DNA from: CAZKUR01 sp964556005
GTDB lineage: Bacteria; Bacteroidota; Ignavibacteria; Ignavibacteriales; Ignavibacteriaceae
Assembly: GCA_964556005.1 (NCBI GenBank)
Contig: CAZKUR010000057.1
Coordinates: 1-24,839 of the forward strand
Reading direction: 5' to 3'
DNA: 24,839 nt
Below the pieces are notes generated by a model. It had not been told where the DNA came from. It made no database searches and saw only the letters and a list, made by a program, of their open reading frames with translations. Shown one piece after another: positions 7,647 to 16,002 of this stretch; the stretch's first letter is position 1, and each line of letters opens with the position of its first letter. A program made the position numbers and the translations under genes.

Positions 7647-9074
7647 ATGATCGACAATATTCAACAATTTTACAATATACTGCCGCTTATTATAGTAGGG
7701 GCGGGGATTTTAATTTCAGTTACTATCGAGATGTATTTTAAAAAGAGTGAAGAAATTCTTCCCGGAATCTCAATTTTGATTTTCCTCGGCGCCGGTTTTT
7801 ATTCACTCCTTACTGTTAATAATATTTCCGTGATGATGCAGAATATGCTTGCAACAGGCGGGTATGTTAATATATTTTATTTCATATTCACTTTCGGTGC
7901 TGCTATTGTAACACTTCTTTCCGTCGATTACATAAAAAAATACGGTGCCTATTACGGCGAATACTATATCCTGATACAATCGTCCGTACTCGGAATGATG
8001 CTGATGGCCGGAGCTAAAGATTTATTTATGATCTTTATCGGCCTCGAACTGATGTCGGTTTGTTTTTATGTACTTGCCGGGATAAATAGAAAAAGACTGG
8101 CGGCAAACGAAGCTTCTTTAAAATATTTTTTGCTTGGAGCATTTGCAACAGGTTTTGTTGTTTACGGAATTGCTTTGATTTACGGTTCGGCACACACTAC
8201 TTCGCTCGATTTGATTGCAGGCCGCTTCCCTGAATTATCGAAAAATCTAATTTTTATTGCAGGTGTCCTTTTATTCTTAGTCGGATTTTCATTTAAGATT
8301 GCCGCATTTCCGTTTCACATGTGGGTGCCGGATGTGTACCAGGGTTCTTCAACTACAGTTGCCGCGTTGTTTTCAACAGGAGGTAAAGCTGCTGCATTCA
8401 GCGCTATTATAGTTACAGTCGGAATAATTTTCAGTCATTCGCTTCAGAATATTTTTGAACCTTATCTTGCCGTAATTGCCGTGTTTTCCATGTTATTCGG
8501 CAGTATCGTAGCGATTTCTCAAACTAATATAAAACGAATGCTTGCATATTCATCTATTGCGCATGCCGGGTATATGATAATTGGTTTAGCCGCCGGAAAT
8601 TATGAAGGAATAGCCGGAATTATTTTCTACCTCGCTGCATATACATTCATGAACTTAGGTGCTTTCGGAATCGTTTCTGTAATTGAAGGTGAAGATGAAA
8701 CGAATCTTGATATAAATTCTTATGCGGGTTTGTCGTCAAGAAATCCGGTGCTCGCAGCACTTCTTGCTATATGCATGTTTTCACTTGCAGGTATTCCGCC
8801 GTTTGCGGGATTTTTTGGAAAATATTATGTTTTTATTGCAGCCATCAAGGCGCATCTTACATGGCTGGCAATTGTAGGCGTTATATCAAGCGTAATCAGT
8901 GTATATTTCTATTTAAGAATTGTTGTATTGATGTATTTTAAAGATGCCGAAACAAAACTTGTTTATTCAAGCAGTAACACTGCACTTTTAGGCATTTTTA
9001 TTTCAGTTATATTAATAATTATTTTGGGAATTGTTCCTGGATCTGTTATAAATCTTATTTCTTCTTTCTTGTGA
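7647..9074 (+). CDS. nuoN: NADH-quinone oxidoreductase subunit N
   Basis: NuoN (ND2 homologue) is the antiporter-like pump subunit of complex I closest to the E-channel. The 475 residues match the family (E. coli 485) and form about 14 membrane helices. Channel residues are visible at Glu134 in IGLELMSVCFYVL, Lys217 in GFSFKIAAFPFHMWVPD and Lys247 in STGGKAAAF, with a further lysine in IPPFAGFFGKYYVF of the second half. The ATG lies 3 bases after the small unknown gene. An intrinsic terminator follows 36 bases after the stop, marking the end of this operon. Confidence 0.96.
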   Translation: MIDNIQQFYNILPLIIVGAGILISVTIEMYFKKSEEILPGISILIFLGAGFYSLLTVNNISVMMQNMLATGGYVNIFYFIFTFGAAIVTLLSVDYIKKYGAYYGEYYILIQSSVLGMMLMAGAKDLFMIFIGLELMSVCFYVLAGINRKRLAANEASLKYFLLGAFATGFVVYGIALIYGSAHTTSLDLIAGRFPELSKNLIFIAGVLLFLVGFSFKIAAFPFHMWVPDVYQGSSTTVAALFSTGGKAAAFSAIIVTVGIIFSHSLQNIFEPYLAVIAVFSMLFGSIVAISQTNIKRMLAYSSIAHAGYMIIGLAAGNYEGIAGIIFYLAAYTFMNLGAFGIVSVIEGEDETNLDINSYAGLSSRNPVLAALLAICMFSLAGIPPFAGFFGKYYVFIAAIKAHLTWLAIVGVISSVISVYFYLRIVVLMYFKDAETKLVYSSSNTALLGIFISVILIIILGIVPGSVINLISSFL

Positions 9075-9109
9075 GAAAAGACAAGATTAATTACCTCCGT
9101 GTTTAACAT

Positions 9110-9156
9110 GCTGATTTAAACTCTTTTATATGAGTTAAATCAGCTTTATTTTTATT
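9110..9156 (+). terminator. Intrinsic terminator after nuoN
   Basis: The left arm at 9110-9123 and right arm at 9132-9144 pair over 13 bp with one bulged A, around an 8-base loop (TTTTATAT). The stem is followed by a T-rich tract at 9145-9156. It sits 36 bases after the nuoN stop and 20 bases before the next gene. Confidence 0.8.
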
Positions 9157-9175
9157 AGTTAAAATTATTTTGTGA

Positions 9176-10735
9176 ATGATACCTTTATTTTCAACCCAAC
9201 AAATTAGAAGAATAGATGAAATAGCAATAAACCGGCTTGGCATTCCGGGTATTGTGCTTATGGAAAATGCTTCGCTTTCTATTTATGATTATTTGATGGA
9301 AAAATTTTCAGGGTTAAAAAAAGTTAAAAGTGTCGGTATAGTTTGCGGTAAAGGAAATAACGGCGGTGATGGTTTTGCAGTAGCAAGGCAATTGGCAAAT
9401 GCAGGGTATGAAGTAGTTGTAATTTATCTTAGTGATGAAAATGAATTGTCCGGCGACTGTAAAATAAATTTTAACATTCTCAAAAATTTATCCGAACAAA
9501 ACAAAAATATTTCTCTGAAAAAATATTCCGGTGCGCCCGTTTTGAGCAAATTAAAAAACTGTAAAGTAATTTTAGATGCAATGCTTGGAAGCGGTGCAAA
9601 AGGAGAATTAAGAGAACCATATAAAACAATCGTTGAAAAATTAAATCAGATAAAAGCTTATAAAGTTGCAGTCGATATCCCGACTGGTTTAGATGCCGAT
9701 TTAGGATATGCGGATTTGACATTTAACTCAGATTTAACGGTTACTCTCGGCGAATTTAAAAAAGGTTTGTTCCTTGGCGATGGTTATGTTAATTGCGGAG
9801 AAGTAGTAAAAGGATGGATTGGAATAGGAAATGAGTTTTACGATGATTCAACGGTTACTGAATACCTTATTGAACCCGACGACGCATTTGACGGACTTCC
9901 GCCAAAAAAGAAAAATGCACACAAGTATTCCGCCGGAAAAGTTTTAACGATTGCAGGAAGCAAAGCACTGCCCGGTGCAGCGGCAATGACTTCACAATCC
10001 GCTTTGAGAATCGGCGCAGGCGCATCGATTTTATGTTTCCCGGATCTTGCCAGAAATTTAATTCAAAAAAAGCTGGATGAAGTAATTGTACAGCCTTATA
10101 ATGGTACCGATTTTTTAACGGTAGAAAACTTAAAGGAAATAAACGGAAGAATTAAATGGGCGGGGGTTGTTGCGATAGGACCTGGTTTAGGCAGAAATGA
10201 AGAAACTCAAGAAGCAGTAAGAATTATTCTTAAAGAGCGAAAATGTTCTAAAATGGTTATCGACGCCGATGCAATTTTTGCAATCGGGGAAGGGAAGTAT
10301 AAAGATTTTAATTTAAAGAATTTTATTCTCACTCCTCATCATGGTGAGTTTGCAAATTTAATAGGTATTGATGTAAAAGAGCTAAAGAAAGATATTTTAA
10401 AGTACGGAAAGACTTTTTCCGTTGAGACAGGTTCTTATTTGGTACTAAAAGGAGCACCGACTATAATTTTTACGCCTGAGGGGTTTGCGTTAATTAACAC
10501 ATCCGGGAATCCCGGTATGGCAAAATTCGGAACAGGTGATGTTTTAACCGGTGTAATTGCCGGAATGCTTTCACAGCAGGATGATATTGAAAAAGCAGTC
10601 ATATCGGGAGTTTATATACACAGCCTTGCAAGTGATCTACTTCTAAAGGATTTTACGGTTTACGGATATACTGCAAAAAATATAATTAATAATTTACATA
10701 AAGCTATCAAGTTTTTGGAAAAGTCATTTGATTAG
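9176..10735 (+). CDS. nnr: Bifunctional NAD(P)HX epimerase / ADP-dependent NAD(P)HX dehydratase
   Basis: This metabolite-repair enzyme restores hydrated NADH or NADPH. The N-terminal YjeF_N domain epimerises R- and S-NAD(P)HX, and the C-terminal ribokinase-like domain dehydrates the S form using ADP. Both halves are present in 519 residues. CGKGNNGGDGFAVARQLA at about 57-74 is the YjeF_N nucleotide-binding loop, with the VDIPTGLDAD motif near 172. In the C-terminal half, KYSAGKVLTIAGS near 250, the DADAIF and TPHHGEFANL motifs, and NPGMAKFGTGDVLTGVIAGM near 444 with the catalytic Asp of GTGD are seen. The ATG lies just after the nuoN terminator. The next gene overlaps its 3' end by 8 bases. 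Length and domain order match the family. Confidence 0.93.
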   Translation: MIPLFSTQQIRRIDEIAINRLGIPGIVLMENASLSIYDYLMEKFSGLKKVKSVGIVCGKGNNGGDGFAVARQLANAGYEVVVIYLSDENELSGDCKINFNILKNLSEQNKNISLKKYSGAPVLSKLKNCKVILDAMLGSGAKGELREPYKTIVEKLNQIKAYKVAVDIPTGLDADLGYADLTFNSDLTVTLGEFKKGLFLGDGYVNCGEVVKGWIGIGNEFYDDSTVTEYLIEPDDAFDGLPPKKKNAHKYSAGKVLTIAGSKALPGAAAMTSQSALRIGAGASILCFPDLARNLIQKKLDEVIVQPYNGTDFLTVENLKEINGRIKWAGVVAIGPGLGRNEETQEAVRIILKERKCSKMVIDADAIFAIGEGKYKDFNLKNFILTPHHGEFANLIGIDVKELKKDILKYGKTFSVETGSYLVLKGAPTIIFTPEGFALINTSGNPGMAKFGTGDVLTGVIAGMLSQQDDIEKAVISGVYIHSLASDLLLKDFTVYGYTAKNIINNLHKAIKFLEKSFD

Positions 10736-11132
10736 GTTATTAGAAAAAAATAAAAAATACATGATATATTTGCCTTTAATGGTTTACTGGATTATCATTT
10801 TTACGGCAACTTCATTACCCGGAAACGATTTGCCTTACACTGGTGTAAACGATAAAATTGAACATTTTACCGCATATTTAATACTTTCATTTTTGTTAAA
10901 TTTGGCTTTAACTTTCCAAAACCGGTATCCTAAAATTAAGGCAAATGCGACGCTTTATACTATCATATTTTTAGCATTTTATGCATTATTTGATGAACTT
11001 CACCAATTATATATACCCGGAAGAGATTGCCAGTTTTTAGACTGGTGTGCAGATTTTGTGGGTTCACTGCTCGGTGTATCGCTTGTGGCATTACTACTTT
11101 TAGTAGGAAAATATATTCCTGAAAAAAAATAA
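10728..11132 (+). CDS. VanZ-like family membrane protein
   Basis: This small integral membrane protein of 134 residues has four hydrophobic helices: near 12-30, 45-62, 75-92 and 108-127. The VanZ-family signature is seen as NDKIEHFTAYLILSF near 42-56 and DELHQLYIPGRDCQFLDWCADFVGS near 88-112. VanZ of enterococci gives low-level teicoplanin resistance, but most family members have unknown function, so no resistance role is claimed. The TTG start at 10728 overlaps the preceding gene by 8 bases, suggesting translational coupling. An ATG at 10761 would give a form 11 residues shorter that still keeps all helices. Confidence 0.8.
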   Translation: MIRLLEKNKKYMIYLPLMVYWIIIFTATSLPGNDLPYTGVNDKIEHFTAYLILSFLLNLALTFQNRYPKIKANATLYTIIFLAFYALFDELHQLYIPGRDCQFLDWCADFVGSLLGVSLVALLLLVGKYIPEKK

Positions 11133-11195
11133 ATTATTTTTCTCATCAAAAATGCAGGAACTTAATATTTTTTATTCAGTAAAAACTGATAGAAA

Positions 11196-11225
11196 TTGAC
11201 AAAAAAAACTTCATTTATTAACTTG
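11196..11225 (+). promoter_or_regulatory. Putative promoter of first TonB-like gene
   Basis: TTGACA lies at 11196-11201 and TAACTTG, close to TAnnTTTG, at 11219-11225. The spacing is 17 bases by the sigma-70 model, or 20 bases between TTG and TA by the Bacteroidota model. AAGGAG at 11238-11243 is a strong ribosome-binding site 7 bases before the ATG. Confidence 0.5.
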
Positions 11226-11250
11226 TCTCCATAAATTAAGGAGATTTCTA

Positions 11251-11904
11251 ATGGCACTGATTAAAACTCCAAAAGCGGATTTGAGAGGAAAATATAAAAG
11301 ATTCTTTGAAATAAGCCTGATAATTTCACTGGCTTTATTGATAGTGGCTTTTAAATATTTTCCGCATATAAAACCTGCAAAGGTTGATATACAAGCTCCG
11401 CAGGAATTATTTAAAGTAGAAGATATTCAATCGACAAAGCAGGAAAACAGGCCTCCACCGCCTCCCAAACCTCCTATCCCGGTTGAAGCGCCGAGCGAAG
11501 ATGTACTTAATGATATAAATATTGGAAGTACCGAACTTAACATGAATGAAAACGTTGCTCCGCCGCCACCGCCGAAAGAAGAATCAAAAACTTCCGAAGA
11601 ACCGACATACTTCGTTGCAGTTGAAGAAATGCCGGAACCGATCGGCGGAATTGAAGCAATACAAAGTAAAATAATTTATCCAGAGATTGCAAAAAGAGCA
11701 GGGATCGAAGGGAAAGTTTACGTTAAAGCTTTTGTTGATGAGCAAGGTAATGTAACAAAAGTTGAACTTGTTAAAGGTATTGGTGCAGGTTGTGACGAAG
11801 CGGCTGAAAAAGCTGTTAAAGAAACAAGATTTAAACCCGGAAAACAGAGGGGTAAAGCGGTGAAGGTACAGGTAATGATTCCCGTGGTCTTTAAACTGAA
11901 ATAA
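11251..11904 (+). CDS. TonB-like energy transducer, copy 1
   Basis: This TonB-family protein would transmit energy from an inner-membrane ExbB/ExbD motor to outer-membrane receptors. The layout in 217 residues is classical: a short cytoplasmic N-terminus, one membrane helix at about 22-40, a proline-rich periplasmic spacer with PPPPPKPPIP near 68 and PPPPP near 110, and a C-terminal TonB domain from about 130. That domain contains the YPEIAKRAGIEGKVYVKAFVDEQGNV core and ends in VMIPVVFKLK. Start choice is supported by AAGGAG 7 bases upstream. No exbB or exbD lies in the window. A strong terminator follows, so it is probably a single-gene unit. The next gene is a close paralogue. Confidence 0.9.
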   Translation: MALIKTPKADLRGKYKRFFEISLIISLALLIVAFKYFPHIKPAKVDIQAPQELFKVEDIQSTKQENRPPPPPKPPIPVEAPSEDVLNDINIGSTELNMNENVAPPPPPKEESKTSEEPTYFVAVEEMPEPIGGIEAIQSKIIYPEIAKRAGIEGKVYVKAFVDEQGNVTKVELVKGIGAGCDEAAEKAVKETRFKPGKQRGKAVKVQVMIPVVFKLK

Positions 11905-11914
11905 TTTTTCGAAC

Positions 11915-11940
11915 AAGGCGTCTTTTTAGACGCCTTTTTT
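11915..11940 (+). terminator. Intrinsic terminator after TonB copy 1
   Basis: A perfect 9-bp stem (11915-11923 with 11928-11936, core GGCGTCT/AGACGCC) has a TTTT loop and runs into a T tract ending at 11940. It lies 10 bases after the stop codon. Confidence 0.9.
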
Positions 11941-12287
11941 ATTGCTTCTAAAATGTTAAAAAAGATATTCATTTTTTAATGAAAATAAATTAATTAAAGA
12001 ACGAATTTATTAATAGAAGATTAATATCTACTTTTATCATACAAGATGTTAACTCTAATTTCAGAATGATAAAGAAACATTTTTTAATTCTTTTTACCTC
12101 TCTATAATCTTCATATTATACAAGTCCAATATTTTAATTGACTATCCTCATAAAAATATTTTTGGAAATAATTTTTATAAAATCAAAAATTCCGGAACAA
12201 AGAATTTTAACAAAAGTAAAAATCAATGAGATTCATAAATAAGAGGTCATCTATTCAATTATTTTTTTACTAAATGAGGAGAATAAA
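11941..12287 (+). promoter_or_regulatory. AT-rich spacer between the TonB paralogues, with possible promoter
   Basis: No coding region is seen. A weak promoter candidate has TTGACT at 12138-12143 and TATTTTTG, an exact TAnnTTTG match, at 12157-12164. Spacing is short (16 bases from TTG to TA). AGGAG at 12277-12281 is the ribosome-binding site of the second TonB-like gene. The rest shows nothing I can name. Confidence 0.35.
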
Positions 12288-12951
12288 ATGGCACTCATCA
12301 AAACTCCCAAATCCAATTTAAGGGGCAAGCACAAAAAATTCTTCGAAATCAGTTTAATCATTTCCCTTGCTGCTATGATTGCGGCCTTCGAATATTTTCC
12401 CAACATTAAAACCGAGAAGGTTAAAACTCCCAAACCTGATATTATAAGTGTATATGATAATGTCCAGTCAACGAAACAGGAAACTAAGCTGCCTCCACCT
12501 CTAAAACCACCAATTCCTATTGAATCATCTGTAGAGGATGTTCTGAATGATATTATTTTTAATAACAACGAACTTGTTCCCGATGCACCGGAAAGTTTAC
12601 CACCCAAACTGCCCGAAGTAACTAAAATTATAAATGAGGATAATTACTTTCACACTAGTGAAAAACTGCCAGAACCAATTGGTGGTGTTGCGGCGATACA
12701 AAGTAAAATCGTTTACCCAGAAATTGCAGTAAGAGCCGGTATTGAAGGAAAGGTTGTTGTAGCTGCATATGTTGATAAAAAAAGGAAATGTGACAAAAGC
12801 AATAATTCTCAAAGGCATTGGAGCCGGCTGCGATGATGCAGCAATTAAAGCTGTAATGGAAACAAAATTTAACCCAGGGGAACAAAGAGGCAAACCTGTA
12901 AAAGTAATAGTAAGCGTGCCTGTTGTATTTAAATTGAGACCGTTTTTATGA
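12288..12951 (+). pseudogene. TonB-like energy transducer, copy 2, frameshifted
   Basis: This is a tandem paralogue of the preceding gene. The N-terminal 30 residues are nearly the same (MALIKTPK then LRGK and KFFEISLIISLA), and the order of membrane helix, proline-containing spacer and C-terminal TonB domain is kept. The frame breaks in a run of seven A at 12777-12783. Removing one A gives Val-Asp-Lys-Lys-Gly-Asn-Val-Thr, matching Val-Asp-Glu-Gln-Gly-Asn-Val-Thr of copy 1, and reading then continues to PVVFKLRPFL and the stop at 12949-12951. As written, translation ends at 12836 without the last third of the TonB domain. Repaired length is about 220 residues. The proline spacer is shorter than in copy 1. 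The break could be an assembly error in a homopolymer, a recent mutation, phase variation, or a site of slippage. Confidence 0.85.
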
Positions 12952-12998
12952 TAAAAACCTAAATTAAATTTTTAACTACCATTTTAATTTATTCCAAG

Positions 12999-13015
12999 AA
13001 AAGATGAAGTCTTTT
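12999..13015 (+). terminator. Small AAAAGA/TCTTTT hairpin, possible terminator
   Basis: AAAAGA at 12999-13004 pairs with TCTTTT at 13010-13015 around a 5-base loop, and the T run ends in the right arm. It lies 48 bases after the TonB copy 2 stop. The stem is weak. Confidence 0.3.
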
Positions 13016-13075
13016 TAAATAATTTCTACATAAAAACAAAATTTAAAATCAACGCCAGATTTTAATTTTTAAATG

Positions 13076-13093
13076 AAAAGGATGCCATCTTTT
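13076..13093 (+). terminator. Second AAAAGGATG/CATCTTTT hairpin
   Basis: AAAAGGATG at 13076-13084 pairs with CATCTTTT at 13086-13093 with one bulged G and a very tight loop. It resembles the hairpins at 12999-13015 and 19319-19337. Confidence 0.3.
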
Positions 13094-13219
13094 ACCAACA
13101 AATTATTTTTTGCGTAACATAAATAATTATTTTAATTTAGTGCCTTAGATTTTATTTATTTGATTGTGTTTTTATCTTCCATGAAGAAATAACTCGGATT
13201 CGATCATTTAGCTGTCATT

Positions 13220-14278
13220 TTGATCCCGGTAAATTGGTTCTTTATGTACAATAATAAGATTAATATGGAAAATAGAATTATTCTAATGGGGATTTCTATA
13301 TTAATACCGTTATTGGATTTACTATTTCTTTACTACTTCAAATACAACAATCTCGGTTTATCCTTCTCCTTTTTCAATCCGTCTTTTATCGGGAATTTAT
13401 TTAACCTGTTTTTTACAATTATTCTTATCGCAGGCCTTATTATAATTATTTTGAGGAAAGATATTCAAATAAGCCCTTCTTCAATCGTAGTATATCTTCT
13501 TATTTTATCTATGCTTTTGGTCCTAGGCGCTTTAAGTAAATTGTTAAGCCAGGCTTTCCCGAAAATTTACATTCTCGAACAGCCGCTGGGAAGAATAATT
13601 ACTGTAATGATATTTTTTATTTTTCAATTTGTGCAGTTCATTTTTATATTTTTAGTCTGGGCTAGAATATTAAGTAAAAATAATAGGCTAATCTATAAAG
13701 CTCCGCTCGCTTCAATGCTTATGGTTCTTATTTTATTGATATTTACATTCTTTTTTGTGAGTAATAAAGATGTCAGTAAGCAGAGAATAGAACAATCCGG
13801 GAACATCGCCGATGTAGCAGTTGTTCTGGGCGCTGCTGTTTGGTCGGATAACAGGCCGAGCCCTTCACTTGCAGCAAGGGTAGATAAAGCAGCAGAACTA
13901 TTTAAAGAAGGTTTTATTAAAAAAATACAATTGACAGGTTCAAACGCTCCGGGGGAAATGAGTGAATCGGAAGTAGCTCTATTAAGATTAAATTCCGAAA
14001 ATATCAACCCGGATGATGTATGGGTTGAAGCTTCAACTACTTCAACTATAGAACAGGTTCGTTTCATTAAAGTAAGTTTGATTGAAGGGAAAAAGCTAAA
14101 TAACATTCTAATTATTTCAGATTCATATCATTTGCCAAGGATAGAACAAATTTGTGATTTTTACATGGTCAATGCTAATGTAGTTTCTTCCGGTTTAGCC
14201 TTGAGTTTTCAAAATAATTTATATTATAAAATTAGGGAGAGCCTTGCATTGCTGGTTTTCTGGTTTTTTGGTTTATAA
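13220..14278 (+). CDS. YdcF-like (DUF218) membrane protein
   Basis: About 180 N-terminal residues hold five hydrophobic helices, followed by a DUF218/YdcF-type domain from about residue 195. The domain shows DVAVVLGAAVWSDNRPSPSLAARVDKAAELF, an LTGSNAPGEMSESEVA loop, an EASTTSTIEQVRFIK segment and IISDSYHLPRI, all usual in this fold. Members such as SanA, ElyC and YdcF relate to envelope functions or have unknown roles; the exact reaction is not known here. Starts are ambiguous: TTG 13220, ATG 13244 and ATG 13265 are in frame and none has a Shine-Dalgarno site. I would favour ATG 13265, which begins just before the first helix. It stands alone between noncoding stretches. Confidence 0.82.
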   Translation: MIPVNWFFMYNNKINMENRIILMGISILIPLLDLLFLYYFKYNNLGLSFSFFNPSFIGNLFNLFFTIILIAGLIIIILRKDIQISPSSIVVYLLILSMLLVLGALSKLLSQAFPKIYILEQPLGRIITVMIFFIFQFVQFIFIFLVWARILSKNNRLIYKAPLASMLMVLILLIFTFFFVSNKDVSKQRIEQSGNIADVAVVLGAAVWSDNRPSPSLAARVDKAAELFKEGFIKKIQLTGSNAPGEMSESEVALLRLNSENINPDDVWVEASTTSTIEQVRFIKVSLIEGKKLNNILIISDSYHLPRIEQICDFYMVNANVVSSGLALSFQNNLYYKIRESLALLVFWFFGL

Positions 14279-14313
14279 TTTTAAATCGTGGGGAAAAGCA
14301 ATTATTTTTTTAT

Positions 14314-14347
14314 GAAACAAATGTAGATTACTGCTGAAGTTTGTTTC
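14314..14347 (+). repeat. Inverted repeat in the leader of the leucine dehydrogenase gene
   Basis: GAAACAAA at 14314-14321 is matched by TTTGTTTC at 14340-14347, eight perfect pairs with an 18-base interval, 45 bases before the start codon. It could be an operator, an mRNA hairpin or chance in AT-rich DNA. Confidence 0.3.
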
Positions 14348-14391
14348 GCCTAAATAAAGGATTATCAAATTATCATCATCAGGAGATAAAT

Positions 14392-15504
14392 ATGGATTTT
14401 TTCGATAATATAGAGAAGAATGATCACGAACAAGTTGTTTTTTGTTCGAATAAAGAAGCCGGCTTAAAAGCCATAATTGCAATTCATGATACTACTTTAG
14501 GACCTGCACTCGGCGGAACACGTATGTGGGATTATACGGATGATGAAGCTGCGTTAAAAGATGCTTTAAGGTTGTCAAGAGGAATGACTTATAAAGCTGC
14601 CGTTTCGGGATTGAATTTAGGCGGTGGGAAAGCAGTTATTATCGGCGATAGTGCAACACAGAAAAATGAGCTGCTTTTTAGAACATTCGGAAAATTTGTT
14701 GAAGGTTTAGCAGGAAGGTATATTACGGCGGAAGATGTTGGCACAACAGTTAAAGACATGGAATACGTAAGGATGGAAACGAAATATGTTACCGGTATTT
14801 CAAAAGCTTTGGGGGGGTCGGGTGATCCTTCCCCGGTAACTTCGTACGGTGTTTTTGTCGGGATGAAAGCTTGTGCAAAATTTAAATGGGGAAGCGATTC
14901 GCTTAAAGGGAAAAAAATTGCTGTTCAGGGTGCCGGCAATGTTGCAAGATACCTGTGCGAGCATCTTTATAATGAGGGAGCGGAAATTTACGTTACCGAT
15001 ATCAACGAATCAAAAATCAAAAAAGTTTTAGAAACTGTTAAAGCTAAAGTCGTAAAGCCCGAAGAGATATATGATGTCGATATGGATATTTTTTCTCCAA
15101 ATGCATTGGGAGCAATTATAAATGATGATACATTGAAGAGAATAAAAGCCGAAATAATAGCCGGCGGCGCAAACAATCAGCTTGAAGATGAAAATGTACA
15201 CGGACCAATGCTGATTGAAAAAGGAATTCTTTATGCACCGGATTACGCTATAAATGCAGGCGGTCTAATAAACGTAGCAAATGAACTCGAAGGTTACCGG
15301 CAGGATAGGGCGCTGAAACAGGCCGAAGGTGTTTACGATATCATTTCAAGCATTTTGGAAATTTCCGCTAAAGAAAAAATTCCGACTTATCAGGCTTCCA
15401 ATAAAATTGCAGAAGCAAGACTGGAGCAAATGGGAAGAATAAGCAACATATATACCGGTAAATCTAATTTTTCCGGCAGATTCGGCGAACTAATTAAACG
15501 ATGA
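14392..15504 (+). CDS. Leucine/valine dehydrogenase (Glu/Leu/Phe/Val dehydrogenase family)
   Basis: This enzyme reversibly deaminates branched-chain amino acids to 2-oxo acids with NAD+, feeding breakdown or branched fatty-acid synthesis. The ATG at 14392 follows AGGAG (14381-14385) at 6 bases and gives 370 residues, near the 364-368 of Bacillus leucine dehydrogenases. Lys68 in MTYKAAVSGLN and Lys80 in LGGGKAVIIGD fall at the same positions as the substrate-binding and catalytic lysines of that family. The NAD-binding domain shows VQGAGNVARYL and an aspartate after the second strand (YVTDIN), favouring NAD over NADP. It is followed 11 bases later by nusB. Substrate choice among Leu, Val and Ile cannot be settled from sequence. 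Confidence 0.9.
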   Translation: MDFFDNIEKNDHEQVVFCSNKEAGLKAIIAIHDTTLGPALGGTRMWDYTDDEAALKDALRLSRGMTYKAAVSGLNLGGGKAVIIGDSATQKNELLFRTFGKFVEGLAGRYITAEDVGTTVKDMEYVRMETKYVTGISKALGGSGDPSPVTSYGVFVGMKACAKFKWGSDSLKGKKIAVQGAGNVARYLCEHLYNEGAEIYVTDINESKIKKVLETVKAKVVKPEEIYDVDMDIFSPNALGAIINDDTLKRIKAEIIAGGANNQLEDENVHGPMLIEKGILYAPDYAINAGGLINVANELEGYRQDRALKQAEGVYDIISSILEISAKEKIPTYQASNKIAEARLEQMGRISNIYTGKSNFSGRFGELIKR

Positions 15505-15515
15505 TGTTATATTAA

Positions 15516-15998
15516 ATGTCCCGAATATATAAAAGAAGAATAGTTAGAGAGAAAGTTCTTCAAATTCTTTTCTCAATTGAAATGAACAGGGAAGGACTGT
15601 CGGAAATTAAGCAAGTGCTTCTTTCCGACATAAGCGATAAATCGGATAGAGAATTTGCCGATCAATTAATCAGAATGGTGATTGTGCATCAAAAAGAATT
15701 GGATGAAGAAATAATAAGACGCGTTACAAACTGGGAGATGAGCCGCATCGCGTTAATTGATAAACTTTTATTGCGGATAGGTCTTTGCGAACTTCTTTAC
15801 TTTCCCGATATTCCGCCTAAGGTCTCGATAAATGAGGCGATAGAAATTGCAAAAGTTTACAGCACTGCAGGCAGCGGAAAATTTATTAATGGTATTCTTG
15901 ATGCAGCACTTTCCGAGTTTCGTGATGATGATAAACTTAAAAAAACCGGAAGAGGTCTTGTCGAAGAAACAATTTCAAAACCACCAAACAAAAAATGA
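15516..15998 (+). CDS. nusB: Transcription antitermination factor NusB
   Basis: NusB binds boxA RNA with S10/NusE and helps antitermination in rRNA operons. The all-helical 160-residue product matches the family (about 140 residues) with a short basic C-terminal tail. Typical elements are the basic N-terminus RRIVREKVLQILFSIEM, the central WEMSRIALIDKLLLRIGLCELLYF and IPPKVSINEAIEIAKVYSTAGSGKFINGILDAAL. It lies 11 bases after the dehydrogenase gene and 4 bases before the MFS gene, so all three probably share a transcript. Confidence 0.95.
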   Translation: MSRIYKRRIVREKVLQILFSIEMNREGLSEIKQVLLSDISDKSDREFADQLIRMVIVHQKELDEEIIRRVTNWEMSRIALIDKLLLRIGLCELLYFPDIPPKVSINEAIEIAKVYSTAGSGKFINGILDAALSEFRDDDKLKKTGRGLVEETISKPPNKK

Positions 15999-16002
15999 GT
16001 GA

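Larger units (their letters stand above)
12952..13264. other. Noncoding spacer between TonB copy 2 and the YdcF-like gene
   Basis: The stretch is AT-rich with no convincing gene. It contains two small hairpins of related sequence (12999-13015 and 13076-13093), given separately. The downstream gene may start inside its last 45 bases, at TTG 13220 or ATG 13244. Confidence 0.5.

Noticed and set aside
11584..11972. Minus-strand open frames opposite the first TonB-like gene
   Set aside because: They are antisense to a confident gene, rich in Phe and Cys as expected from reverse reading, with no start signals.
12777..12783. Classical -1 programmed frameshift at A7 in the second TonB-like gene
   Set aside because: Restoring the frame needs a +1 shift (skip one A), not -1, so the standard A-AAA-AAG mechanism does not apply.
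12942..12958. GTTTTTAT/ATAAAAAC palindrome over the stop of the second TonB-like gene as a terminator
   Set aside because: It is almost all A-T with a one-base centre and no following T tract, so it is a weak stem.
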